Shown here: in pieces, positions 20,615 to 30,672 of the stretch
Layout of the letters: each line of letters begins with the position of its first letter
Numbering within the stretch: the first letter of the stretch is position 1
NCBI GenBank assembly: GCA_944990035.1
Contig: CALYLX010000098.1
Coordinates: 930,001 to 994,000 of the forward strand
Source: Clitopilus passeckerianus
Lineage: Eukaryota; Basidiomycota; Agaricomycetes; Agaricales; Entolomataceae
Length of the DNA stretch: 64,000 nucleotides
Direction: 5' to 3'
The notes under the pieces: model-generated
Seen by the model: the letters and a program-made list of their open reading frames with translations, nothing else
The model's database searches: none
What the model was told of the DNA's origin: nothing
Translations under genes and position numbers: made by a program

Positions 20615-22716
20615 TAGGCTTCTACTTTGACCGGTCGCTATCCTTTAGCCACCATGTTAAGTATTACTCTACCAAGGCCCTGACCACTGTCAAGGCGATG
20701 ATCATGCTTGGTAACTCATCAAGGGGTATCACCCCTATGCAGAAGCGGCTGCTCTACCGTGCATGGGTCCTTCCGGTCGCTACGTATGGGGTGGGCCTCT
20801 GGTTTTACAAAGGTGCAAGGTGCAAGACTGCTATGTCGCACTTGCGCACTATGCAACACAAGGCTGCTAGGTGGATAACCGGCGCCTTTCGCACATCGCC
20901 GGGTGGGGGGACCGAGTCTATTGCTGGTCTCCCTCCCATTCATATGCACATCAAGAAACTGGTCGAACGCGGCCAGGCACACATTGGCACCCTGATTGGC
21001 AACCACCCTGCGCTGTCGCTTATTAGCAACAAGCACCAGCTGTACGAAGGACCAATGCGTCTCCCTTTGTCCCTCTCCAACCTGTCGCGACGCATACGCG
21101 GCAACTTGCTCTCTACGGTTGTGGATTCTGATGCACATAATGTGCGCGTCTCTGAGCCTCTCAACCCTGTGCATGGAGAAGCGGTCCCAGGCCTTCGCCT
21201 GTTGGATACGCACTCTGGAAGGGTTACATTTGACACCGTCATTGTAGCGTCCAAGGATGCCCTTGATTCTCGTCGCACCCATTTGGATGTGATTCACGCT
21301 GATGCAGATCTGTCCGACACTACAGTGTTGGTGGCGGCTGACGTGTCTGTTCCCAAAAGCAGGAAGCACCAAGCGGTTGCTGCCTGCTCCCTCCTTCATG
21401 GCATCTTTGGGCCAGAAGAGTACACTATGGCATCAGGCAGAGTCCTTTCTGATGATGCCAAACTCGCAGCCATTGACTTGTCTATAAGCAAGGCTGTCCT
21501 GCGCAACAACTGCCTCAAGATAGTTGTGCTCTCAGACTCAACTAAAGCCATCCGTCTGGCTTTGGACCCGTCTCTCCACTCTGGGCAAGGACACCCGCTG
21601 TCCATCTGCTCCAAACTACGTGCTTGGTTCTCGGGCGACGCTGACAGACGGGTCCACTTTGTCCATGTCCCTTCAAGACTCAATTGGGACATTCACCACC
21701 GTGCTCACTTGGCGGCCACTGGCTTGCGGGTGGGTGCTGGTAACAAACCCCGGACATCCCTTGGGTATGCCCGGAAACGCACTGTGGATAGAATGCTGCA
21801 TGAGTGGACTTGTCTACTGCAGCAGCCTTCTTACTCTGGGAACAACTTCTTGCGCCTTACGCACAAAGGTGCTTCCCTAAGGCCCACTCACCTCAAAGGT
21901 GGGCCTTGGGTACGTCGTGTTGGTTCTTCCAATACGCACACTGCGCGCCTTGCACGCGCAGTCTTGGGTCATGCACCCATTGGTAAATTTCGTGCACGCT
22001 TCAACCTGGATGGGGAGACAGCGTGTGCATGCGACTGGCGCATACTGGAAACGAGGGGACACATCCTTCACCAGTGCGCGCACTTCCAACGACGGCCCAA
22101 CCAGCGCTTGCGCCGGGAGCTGTCGTCTTTCTTGTTCTTCCTTGAGAACAACCCTGCCACTTTTGCGTTTCCTTCGCAACAGTCTCCACTGCCGTTTCCC
22201 AAAGCCAGGAAGACACGGCGACGTGGGCCACCTGACAAGGCCCCCACACGCCTCCGCGATGCCCTCCCCGCTGTGGGGGGCCACCGCCGACGAATGCCTG
22301 TAACAGGCTCCACTGCACCTCCGCGCCCAGATGACCTTGTCTGGGTGCCGGGTGCACACCAATTTGTTCGCAGAGAACAGGCCGAAGCGTCTGGCATGGT
22401 TTTCCATGCATAGGCGTCAGTGCTCCATCCTTCATATAGCGGCGAGCCTGGCCTCCAGGGTTTTCGCTGCTTCTGCGGGGTGTTGTGCGCTACCACACTC
22501 GTTGAGAGATTTATCCTCGGGGGCCACCCTAGCTTGCTCTTTGGTGCACCTCATATTCAGTGTAGTTTACTCGACGAACACGGTTTTACTTACGTTAGTA
22601 TACAATGCATGTATTTAGGTACTTGCGACCGGACTGCGATCGGGCGCCGAAATATAAATTGTCAGACGCCCCCTCCGGGGGCGTAGGGCTTTGAACAAAA
22701 AAAAAAAAAAAAAAAA

Positions 22717-23705
22717 GAATAGACATTGGCAAAGTGTATCTGGGTGCCTCCGCTCCCATACAGTGTTGTGACCACCACATCATTGTGGTTGCCGAGATCA
22801 GTGTGAAATGCAGGCCGCATCCTGCCAGACGCCTATGCACAAATGTCATAGCGCATGGGCGGTCATCCTCAGATGCTGGTCGTCCGAACATGACCAGCCA
22901 GTCCGGGTGAGTGGGAGCACCAGTTACTGCCTCCCCCTCTGGGTTGGTGGTGGACACAGTGCGACGTATAAGCCTCCAGGGAGGCTCTTGGAGAAGAAGC
23001 ACATCAAACTCATTTCTACGTTCTTCTAGGGGCGATGCAACAACATCATAATTTTTATTCACGTTCTGTGAATAGAGGCGTAGAGAGTCTACATGTTTGT
23101 AACGCATAAAAATATTAAACACGGGCAGGACGATCACTCAGAGCCGACTGAATCGGTCTCCTCCTAGGTGGTTGGACATTAGCATAACTTTGGGGTGCTC
23201 AAACAGAAAAGCGTACCGCATCATTGATTTCATACCGGCGCTGGATCTAGCCAGCATCAAATCAGTGATGAGAGAAGGCGCACTTGGACGAATTCGCTGT
23301 GTGCGCCTTGCCGCAGTTGATGCACCTGGGTGTGTGGCGGCACGGTTCACCATCAGGAGTGGCAGGAACTGCAGGATGGCTTCTTCTAGCAGCAGTGGGA
23401 AAGCTTGCGATGATTCTGCATATCGTGACCATAGCCACAGTGCACGCAGGAGTTGTACTGCTGTCTACAGGATGCAGTTGGGTGACCCCAAGCCCAGCAG
23501 CGCTGACACTGAGGGATGCCGGCATGCACGCCCACTGGGGAGATGTTGCAGAGGCGTCCACCAATAGACACCTTCTTGTTGGTAACGGACTTGAGCGCAG
23601 TACCAGACCTAGAATTCCAGAAGTCGAAGAAGACCACGCACATGTCATGTGATGGGCTGGCGCGATGAATGCGCGGCTTTCCAGCAAGCTGGAGCAACGA
23701 CGTAG
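22717..23705 (-). mobile_element. LINE fragment F, left part (ORF2 start and ORF1 C-terminus)
   Basis: Diverged minus-strand LINE. The EEP start reads YSQNVNKNYD, LLQEPPWRLIRR and PTHPDWLVMF (22717-23107); upstream lies the ORF1 C-terminus with the knuckles CQRCWAWGHPTASC and CINCGKAHTANSSKC and the MVFFDFWNSRSG segment, in several frames over 23138-23705. It is cut at 23701-23705 (CGTAG) by insertion of Gypsy-1 and continues at 30673. It is older than the left-hand copies, judging from scattered substitutions and indels. Confidence 0.85.
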
Positions 23706-24165
23706 TGTTAAGCTAGTATTGCTACTTGCTTAAACAAGTATCAAGGGTTCAGCTGCTTAGTCTTCTACCAGCCTTTGTAGAGACGAGCAAGAGTAATTGA
23801 GCAAGTCGAAGTTAAAGCAAAGCAATGTATAGGCTTTTAGGTCAAGCTGGAGAAGCAAGACCAAAAGCGTGAAAGTATTTATACAAGGTTGGTAGGGCTA
23901 AGGGTTGGGCATTGCGCAGCAATGCTGTGTAAGTAAAATAAGTATGACTCAGAGTGAGTCAGGGTAAGAGTCACTATGAGTCACGATAAGTAAATATAGT
24001 ACAAGTATCTCACGATCGTGAGAATACTGAGTAATCAGTGTAAAAAGAATGAATAGTGCGCAGCACTTGTAAGGTAAGCAAGTAGGTGTAAGCAGGCCGA
24101 AGTAGTAACAATGAATTAGTAAGAAGGAAAAAGAGTCCGGGTGCGTATCCAAGGTAACTGTAACA
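23706..24165 (-). repeat. Gypsy-1 3' LTR
   Basis: 460 bp, TGTTAAGC...GTAACA on the plus strand. It contains the 16-bp palindrome TCTCACGATCGTGAGA (24008-24023), several TGACTC/GAGTCA motifs and, on the minus strand, the TATA-like TATAAATA with CCAGCTTGACCT 33 nt further on (predicted RNA 5' end). Confidence 0.95.
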
Positions 24166-24182
24166 TTACCCTCTCACTAGCG

Positions 24183-24202
24183 TTGAAGTCACCTGACTTC
24201 AA
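24183..24202 (-). other. Hairpin between ORF3 and the polypurine region of Gypsy-1
   Basis: TTGAAGTC-AGGT-GACTTCAA on the minus strand: a perfect 8-bp stem with a 4-nt loop overlapping the ORF3 stop, followed by GTGAGAGGGTAA and the 3' LTR. The same stem, with the loop AGGA, is found in Gypsy-2 at 45111-45130. Role unknown. Confidence 0.7.
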
Positions 24203-25080
24203 TTCTTCCTTTTGCCCCAGAAGTGGCGGTCTATGTTCTTCCAGTAGCGTTGTGGACATTTAACCGGGTAATGGCCTGGGCCGCGACAATGACACAGACG
24301 ACAAACAAAATGAAAGCAATGACATTGTCGATGTCTGCCTCCACAGATGTAACATCTGAACCATCGCGGTGGAATTGGTTGGTTGGCGAGGTATCCGGTA
24401 CGCGGCGCCTTCTGGGACGAGATTGTCGAGGAAGAGGGTTCACCAGAGTCGGCGAATCTGACTCGGGTGGGCTTTCGAATGCGGAGAGGTAGGGTGTCAT
24501 TGGTTGTGACATCGGGGTCGATGTTCTCCTTGTTGTTATCTTGTTCTTCAGGGTTAGTCCTGACGAATGGGTTATGTTTGATTTTTGCGGCGGTTTCTAA
24601 GTCGACGGTTGGGGGGAATTCTCGGAGGGTTCCTCGAACCTGACGTGCCGTGAGAATCGTCGGTTCTTCAGTGGTTTGATCTTCCTCAGGCCCCCAGGGA
24701 TTGGCGGCAAGGGTTTCGAAATCTGTCTCTTTCGGGTTGGAGAACCAACTTCGTCGCTCAGGATAGTGCTGATCGAGGAAGGCTGTTCCTCCAGCAGCAG
24801 AGAAGAGGTTGGTGAGGGTTTCCTCCGTGCGTTGGTCAGAGCTGTCAAGAGCTCGATCAAGTTCTTCAAGGGTTTTCGAATATAGGTGGCGTAGACGAGC
24901 CACTTTGTTGGGGAATTTGGTTCTTCGGTTGTGGTAGGCTGAGCCTCGCTCTGCCACTTCGGTGAGGGGGTTGTCGTCGCTGCTCCAGGCAGTGTTTGTA
25001 CGGAGCGCCGTAACAGCGGAATCAGTTTTGAAGATGTTAAAGATGATGGTACGGTCGTAGGAGGAGACATTGGAAGGCAT
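24199..25080 (-). CDS. Gypsy-1 ORF3: Cys/His-rich protein downstream of pol, unknown function
   Basis: Intact 293-aa ORF after pol, in the position where env or accessory genes lie in other elements, but with no signal peptide or membrane segment visible. The N-terminus is MPSNVSSYDRTIIFNIFK. A helical segment follows (NKVARLRHLYSKTLEELDRAL), then acidic and Pro-rich linkers (PWGPEEDQTTEEPTILTARQ), and a Cys/His-rich C-terminus: CYICGGRHRQCHCFHFVCRL, then CHCRGPGHYPVKCP, which could bind zinc and nucleic acid like a double knuckle. The homologue in the diverged Gypsy-2 (44248-45114) is similar over its whole length. This frame has no stop although pol of the same copy has many, suggesting later decay or stronger conservation. 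I do not recognise the family. Confidence 0.85.
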   Translation of the reverse strand: MPSNVSSYDRTIIFNIFKTDSAVTALRTNTAWSSDDNPLTEVAERGSAYHNRRTKFPNKVARLRHLYSKTLEELDRALDSSDQRTEETLTNLFSAAGGTAFLDQHYPERRSWFSNPKETDFETLAANPWGPEEDQTTEEPTILTARQVRGTLREFPPTVDLETAAKIKHNPFVRTNPEEQDNNKENIDPDVTTNDTLPLRIRKPTRVRFADSGEPSSSTISSQKAPRTGYLANQPIPPRWFRCYICGGRHRQCHCFHFVCRLCHCRGPGHYPVKCPQRYWKNIDRHFWGKRKN

Positions 25081-25108
25081 TATAAGAGAAGTTTGTTTGT
25101 TCGGTGGA

Positions 25109-28100
25109 TTACTGTGGTGCAGTTGATGGGGTTTTACCGAATATTCTTCCTCTTCTTATATGCTTCAAGGGTTTTCTTGGCGTTCTTGAGATTTCCCATA
25201 GGTTCCCATAGGTTCCCAAGAGTTCTCCGATGTCAGATATCCTTTCCATTTGATCTTGTAAAGGATTCTCCCACAATGTCGTTTGTGCGACAATTTCTTC
25301 AACTTCCCATTCTTCTTCTTGATTGATGAGGTCAGGTGGCAGTTCTAGGAAGTTGGGTCCATGTGTCTCGGTTTCCTTGTATGGTATGAGGAGGGTGGTG
25401 TGGAATACAGGGTGAATTTTCCATGCTCGGGGTAGTTCTAGTTTGTAGGTCAGTGGACCTAGCACTTCTTTGATCGTAAAGGGGCCTTCTCATCGTGGCG
25501 TGAACTTCTTTGAGTAGTATGCCAGTTTTAGGTTGGTTGCTTCCAGCCACACCTTCTGTCCTTGCTCAAATGGTTTGAAGTTGCTTCGGATGCGTTTGGC
25601 CATCTTTCGTCTTGCAAGTTCATGAGCGGCCGCAGCTTCGTCTCGTGCCTGTTGGAGTTCTTTCATTCGGGTTTCCGCAGCTGGAACATTGGTTTTCTGA
25701 TATGGAAGGGGAATGGCACGTGGTTCTGCTCTATTCATTAAATAGAATGGAGTTCGTGCAGTGACAGCGTGAACTCGTTTGTTGTGGGCAAATTCCATCA
25801 GGGGAATTAGTTCTAGCCATTTCTCGGGGTTGTTGGCGCAGAATAGTCGGAGATAAGCGCCGATATCTTGGTTGACACGTTCAGTTTCTCCGTCAGCTTG
25901 GGGGTGGTATGCGGTTGTTAGGGAAAGCTTGATTCCCAGGAGCCGTCCTAGTTCTTGAAATACTTTGGATGCGAATTGTGGACCTCTGTCGGATATCAGT
26001 TTGTCGGGAAGTCCAAATCTTCTGTAGACAGCGTCCAAGTAGTTATTGGCAGTGCCTAGGGCGTCGATGGTCTTTTTGCAAGGGATTAAAATTACTCCCT
26101 TACTAAGGCCATGGTCTACCACGACTATGAGTGAGTCGTACCCATTAACCTCAGGGAGATCTGTAATGAAATCTGTAGAGGCAAGTTCAAAGGGTCGTGT
26201 GGCGGTAAATTTGACTGGGTTCAGGGGAGGTGCCGTGGGATGTGTATTGACTTTCATCTGTTGGCAAGGAGCACATCCATCAACGTAGGATTTGACAGTT
26301 CCAAATATTCTGGGCCACCAATAATGTTCGGAAATTAACTCCATCGTCTTGAATGCTCCGGGGTGCCTGGCCATAGGTGCGTCATGATACTTCTGTATGA
26401 GGTTTCGTCATAGGGTAGCGTCATTAGGGACGTAGCATCACCCCCTGAAGAAGAGGAGAGAGTCCTCTACCTTCCAGTCGGCTAAAGCTGATTTGATCAG
26501 AGTAGAGTGGTTCTTCAGATGTCGTATTGCTTCAGTGAAGAATTCGTCTTTCATCATGCGTTCGGCAAATTCCGCCTTAAGTTTGGTGTCGATCGCTCGG
26601 ATGAAGAGTTTATCAGGTAGCATGGTGATATCTTCGTTGTCGGTGTCATGGTCTAGAATGTGATCTGCTCGTCGGGATAGTTCGTCAGATTGGACCATCT
26701 GAGTCCCTGGTACATGAACTAGGTTCAGGTCATATTGGGAGAGGAGTAAACTTCATTGTGCTTGTCGTCGGCTAAGTTTCTGTGGCATTCGGTAGTAGGT
26801 CAGGTTCTTATGGTCGGAGAATACTGTGACAGGGTGGGCTGATCCTTGTAGATAGTGTCGCCAAGTTTCCAGTGCTCTGACTATAGCGAGTAGTTCCCTG
26901 TCGTAGATTTCGTAGTTCCGTTTGGTTGGGGTGAAGGAGTTGGAAATGTATCCACAAGGGTGCCAGTCATTATTTTTGTCTCATTGGCGTAGCACTGCTC
27001 CTGTTGCCCACTTGGATGCATCACATTCAATGGTGGATGGTTTTGTTGGATCGGGCATTGTGAGTATGGGCATCTCTGCGAACCTTTTCTTCAGGGCTTC
27101 AAATGCTTCTTCTTGTTCCTTTCCCCATGTAAAGGGCCAATCTTTCTTGGTGAGATCGTTCAGGGGTCGGGCTAGTTCCGCATATTTCCCTATGAACCTT
27201 CAATAGAAGTTACCAAATCCCAAAAAGGACCGAACTTCTTTTACGGTGGTTGGGGTTGGCCATTTCTTTATCCCATCGAGTTTGGTTGGGTCCATGTGGA
27301 TCTTGTCTGGCAATATGATCATCCCAAGGAATTCAACTTCTGTCACATTGAATTTGCATTTCTCAGCCTTAAGGAACAGGTTGTGTTCCATCAGCCTTTG
27401 GAGTACCCGTGGAGTACCCGTTTGGTGCGTTTCTCGTGTTCTCTTGGGTCCTTGGAGAAGAGTAACATGTCATCCATGTAGATGATTAACCATTCTTCAT
27501 CGATCATGTCTCTGAAGATGTGGTTCATCATTGCTTGAAACATGGCTGGGGAGTTACATAGTCCACAGAACATGACGGTGGGTTCAAACAAGCCTCGATT
27601 TGTTTTGAAGGCTGCTTTCCACTTGTCGCCTTCTTTGATCCGGACATTATGATATCCCCATTGGATGTCTAGTTTTGTGAAAATCTTTGCTCCTTTGAGT
27701 TTGTCGAGTAGGTCACTGACTAGTGGTAAGGGGTAGGCATTCTTGACAGTGCCACTGTTGAGGTATCGGTAATCTTGGCAGGGTCGTAGTGCGTTTGCTT
27801 CTTTCTTTGCTACAAAGAAGAAAGGTGATGCTTGAGGTGATTTTGAAGGTCGAAGGTATCCTTTCCGTAAGTTTTCTTCGAGAAATTTGTCCATTTCGGC
27901 TTGCTCCTTTGGGTTGAGGGGATAGACCTTGCAGTCTTTTGGGACAAAATCTGGTTTGAGATCAATAGCATGATCCCAGGGTCGTGATGGAGGGAATCGT
28001 TCTGATGCTTCTTTCTCAAAGACTTTCTTGAATTTGTGGTATTCAGGGGGAATCAGGTCTTCAAGTCTTTTCTCAATTTCTTCAGTCTTATGATGTTCTA

Positions 28101-28898
28101 AAGCCTGGGAGATGGATGTTTTTGCACGGATCCAGACGTTCTGGGTTGGTATGAACTGTAGTAATCTTCTGTCGCGAGTAATTCGGGAGATGTTGGCAGC
28201 TCAGATCCTTCTGGTCTCAGGTTCTCGATGTTTGTTCGTTAATGGGGAATAGGCTTGTTCAAATATCCCCATTACCGGTTCTCCTTTCACATAGGCAATA
28301 ACCAGGTCTTCTTCCATATTGGGTTCATTCAGTAGTGTTTCAAGGGGTTCGGGTTCATCGGGTATATTGGGAATGTCTGGATGTGATTCTTCTGCTGCGG
28401 CTAGTTGTCTGATCTGGACTCAGGCAAGGGCTGTGTGTAGCGGGGATGTTTTGACGCATTTGGGATTAATGAATAGTGTCCCTTTTTGCCAGTTGATTTC
28501 TGGATTCGTTCGCTTCAGCCATGAGAGTCCGAGGATCAGGTGTTCATTTCCTAATCCAGTGACCAGGCATCGTTCTGACGCCTTGTGTTTCCCTATCCCT
28601 ATATCGACCCAAGTGTAATGAGTGATTTGCCCTGTTTTGTTGATAGTGCCGTCAACATTTTTGGCAGTGAGGGGTTGTCAGAGGGGATGTGTTTTGATTC
28701 AATGGCGGGCGACGAATTCTTTGTCAATGAATAGTCCTTGAGCACCTGAGTCGACTAGTGCTTTGGTTTCAATGGTTCTTTCTTCGTTCGGGGCAGAGAC
28801 GTTTATGGGTAGACGCATAGATTTATCAAAAGGTTCTGCATATGACATAGAAGAAATCAGTATTGTGGCAGGTTCAGACATTGATACTGGCCGCCGTT
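25109..28898 (-). pseudogene. Gypsy-1 pol (PR-RT-RNase H-INT-chromodomain), many stops
   Basis: In the -1 frame relative to gag. Protease: KALVDSGAQGLFID (about 28760). [22 protein letters not shown]-like segment and [10 protein letters not shown] (about 27480) on 27391-27894. RNase H region 26700-27100, integrase zinc finger CAPCQQMK (about 26260), DDE core ASTDFITDLPE, ISDRGPQFASK, ETERVNQDIGA (25490-26374), then TYKLELPRAWKIHPVFH and a chromodomain start EEWEVEEIVA (25109-25465), whose end is frame-shifted. In-frame stops lie at 25490, 26408, 26438, 26753, 26982, 27200, 28678 and 28699. An 11-bp tandem duplication (27398-27419) shifts the frame after the YMDD region. Inactive. Confidence 0.92.
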
Positions 28899-29786
28899 CT
28901 AAAAATCCTCATCGAGCTCCTCCCAGAACTTGTCTAGTTCTTCTGCTTCCAATGCTCTGATGGTCCGGACAAGATCTTTGATGTTTTTCTTGCCGTAAGA
29001 GTTGGTGCTAGTGGATTGCTTTCCTCCTCTGTGTTCCAGGCATTCTCGGAAGCAATGTCCTTTCTTGAAACAATGGAAGCATTTCCCTTTCTTCATTAAC
29101 TCCTTTCTTTTTTCAAAAGATAAGGTGTCAATGTCCATAGCGTTCGGGTCTGCTGTGGTATGAGTGTTGCGGGAGTTTGCATGGGCAATAGGGGGAAGTC
29201 CTCTGTTGCGGCGGATGACATTCTGTCCTCGACGCCATTGTGCATCAAATCGGGCGGCATGGTCATACCATCCATTGATTGTTGTGGGAAGAGTGGGGAG
29301 GTTATAGATCTTCTCGATGATCTTGGAGTTGAGTCCTTTCTGGAAGAATTCGATCTTTGCCTTTTCGTCGGAAATTCCTGAGGCGGCGATAAGGACTTTA
29401 AATTGAGAGATGTAGTCATCAATTTGTCCTTTCTGGGTGAGAGCGTCTAAAGACGCAAATGCTTGTCCTTCTCCATCTACTGGGAAAAAGGTGTTGACGA
29501 ATTCTTTTTCGAACTGTTTGAAGTCAGGAAAGATAATGTTGTTATCTTTGTCACTGTAGTTCTAGCAGAAAGATCGTTTCCATGCCAAGGCAGTTCCCTT
29601 TTTCAAAAAGGAAAGTGCAAAGGCAATCTGTTTGTTGTTGTCGTCATAGATGTGTTGATTTAGGGTCAGGTACATCTTGACTTCCAACAACCAAACTTTG
29701 GTGTTTCTTCGGTCACCATCATATTCAAATGGTTGTCCGATTCGGAGTTCGGCAAGTTTCTTTGTTTCAGGGTTATTTTGATCCAT
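28899..29786 (-). pseudogene. Gypsy-1 gag with one internal stop
   Basis: 296-codon frame from the ATG at 29786 (MDQNNPETKKLAELRIGQPF) with a single TAG at 29562-29564 (after ALAWKRSFC). Capsid-like region: YDGDRRNTKVWLLEVKMYL, ALSFLKKGTALAW. The nucleocapsid zinc knuckle CFHCFKKGHCFREC lies near the C-terminus (about 29060). It ends with GAG GAT TTT TAG at 28899-28910; the protease frame is entered by a -1 shift there. It aligns with Gypsy-2 gag (52105-53034). Product: structural protein of the virus-like particle. Confidence 0.88.
28902..28908 (-). promoter_or_regulatory. Candidate -1 frameshift heptamer at the Gypsy-1 gag end
   Basis: G GAT TTT directly before the gag stop TAG. In the -1 frame translation continues TTA GAA CGG... 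into the protease ORF. It has the general form of slippery sites (weak pairing in the A-site), though the first triplet GGA is not a pure homotrimer. Gypsy-2 has G GGT TTT at the same place. Confidence 0.6.
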
Positions 29787-30126
29787 TGTTTGTTGTTCCT
29801 GTCTCGGATTCTGTGTGGGTGTCGGAATGTGGGTCTGTCTGTGGGGTTCTGTGGGGTTCTGATTCTGTTTCTGATTCCAATTCGGGGTCTGTCTGTGGTT
29901 CGGGTTCGGGGGTAGTTACTTCAGTGAAGTAAGAGTTGTCGAGGTTAGCGCCAAATCGAAATTTGTGCGGGTCTTCTTCTTTCGGTACCAAGTGTCTCCA
30001 CCTGTTTGTGTTGTGATCGAACTCTGCGTAAGTACTGTCGTCGAGTTGTACTACGCTGGCTATTCCTGTGGGAGTTGAAGTGTTCGGTGGTCTTGAGAGA
30101 GATGTGGTTTTAGTGAGTTCCTGCAA
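29773..30126 (-). CDS. Gypsy-1 leader ORF0 upstream of gag
   Basis: Open 117-codon frame between the primer site and gag; its end overlaps the gag start by 14 nt in another frame. It contains TYAEFDHNTNRWRHLVP and then an acidic, Glu/Thr/Pro-rich tail. The Gypsy-2 leader encodes a related segment (CGFNHNNNRWCYA, about 39050-39090). Conservation between the two families argues that it is translated. Function unknown; it could be an N-terminal extension of gag joined by a frameshift. I recognise no known family. Confidence 0.6.
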   Translation of the reverse strand: MQELTKTTSLSRPPNTSTPTGIASVVQLDDSTYAEFDHNTNRWRHLVPKEEDPHKFRFGANLDNSYFTEVTTPEPEPQTDPELESETESEPHRTPQTDPHSDTHTESETGTTNNGSK

Positions 30127-30196
30127 GAGTGGTGTACCTCTTGCAGTCGGATGGTTGGTGGTTGTGGCCTACGCTTGCGATGAGCGGGCTATCAGA

Positions 30197-30208
30197 CCAG
30201 CTTGACCT
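30197..30208 (-). other. Gypsy-1 putative self-priming primer binding site
   Basis: AGGTCAAGCTGG on the minus strand, 2 nt after the 5' LTR end. It is perfectly complementary over 12 nt to CCAGCTTGACCT in the LTR (30346-30357), which lies 33 nt downstream of the TATA-like box, near the expected RNA 5' end. This is the arrangement of Tf1-type self-priming. No obvious tRNA 3'-end complement (TGG...) is present next to the LTR. Confidence 0.75.
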
Positions 30209-30210
30209 TT

Positions 30211-30672
30211 TGTTAAGCTAGTATCGCTACTCGCTTAAACAAGTATCAAGGGTTCAGCTGCTTAGTCTTCTACCAGCCTTTGTAGAGACGAGCGAGAGTA
30301 ATCAAGCAAGTCGAAGTTAAAGCAAATAGTGATGTATAGGCTTTTAGGTCAAGCTGGAGAAGCAAGACCAAAAGCGTGAAAGTATTTATACAAGGTTGGT
30401 AGGGCTAAGGGTTGGACATTGCGCAGCAATGCTGTGTAAGTAAAATAAGTATGACTCAGAGTGAGTCAGGGTAAGAGTCACTATGAGTCACGATAAGTAA
30501 ATATAGTACAAGTATCTCACGATCGTGAGAATACTGAGTAATCAGTGTAAGAAGAATGAATAATGTGCAGCACTTGTAAGGTAAGCAAGTAGGTGTAAGC
30601 AGGCCGAAGTAGTAACAATGAATTAGTAAGAAGGAAAAAGAGTCCGGGTGTGTATCCAAGGTAACTGTAACA
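30211..30672 (-). repeat. Gypsy-1 5' LTR
   Basis: 462 bp, TGTTAAGC...GTAACA on the plus strand, followed by target duplication CGTAG (30673-30677). It differs from the other LTR by several substitutions and a small indel near 30325-30330. Confidence 0.95.

Larger units (their letters stand above)
17205..22413 (+). pseudogene. LINE ORF2 (EEP-RT-RNase H-zinc finger), interrupted
   Basis: Starts at the ATG at 17205. The EEP domain is cut to its first ~77 codons and a short piece near 17440. The RT N-terminus resumes at about 17460: PGPDHLTWYQLK, then IVPKPGK and FRPIVLLNTLGKLFEKIL. The solo LTR splits it at 17831. RT continues at 18321-18997: FDLAQFFPSLNHDML (motif A), GIGQGSALSPLLSALYL (motif B), LYVDDGSL (catalytic YVDD), EHDKTEVFHF. 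Tc1 is inserted at TA 18998. ORF2 resumes at 20617 and from 20698 is open for 571 codons: RNase H (LVAADVSVP, VVLSDST), the finger CACDWRILETRGHILHQC, stop at 22413. Confidence 0.9.
15588..22716 (+). mobile_element. LINE copy E, the only copy that keeps RT; split by solo LTR and Tc1
   Basis: Plus-strand LINE from within ORF1 (TACCCTGTC...) to the poly(A) at 22697-22716. After removing the solo LTR (17831-18315) and the Tc1 element (19000-20614) it spans about 5.0 kb. It has one ~440-bp in-frame deletion in ORF1 and two deletions in the EEP region around 17440-17470, but it keeps RT, RNase H, the C-terminal finger and the 3' end. It shows the family's full ORF2 domain order and is the reference for the RT deletion in the left-hand copies. 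Confidence 0.9.
23706..30672 (-). mobile_element. Gypsy-1: complete but decayed Ty3/gypsy chromovirus
   Basis: 6,967-bp LTR retrotransposon on the minus strand with the perfect 5-bp duplication CGTAG (23701-23705 and 30673-30677), inserted in a LINE ORF1. Order in its own sense: 5' LTR (30211-30672), self-complementary primer site, leader ORF0, gag, pol (PR-RT-RNase H-INT-chromodomain), ORF3, hairpin, 3' LTR (23706-24165). Pol and gag carry at least nine in-frame stops, mostly TGA where Gypsy-2 or the context has CGA, and small tandem duplications. The two LTRs differ by several substitutions, so this is an older insertion than Gypsy-2. Confidence 0.95.

Noticed and set aside
24199..25080. 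ORF3 of the gypsy elements as an envelope gene
   Set aside because: No signal peptide, no transmembrane helix and no glycoprotein-like cysteine pattern; the Cys/His spacing is that of knuckles.
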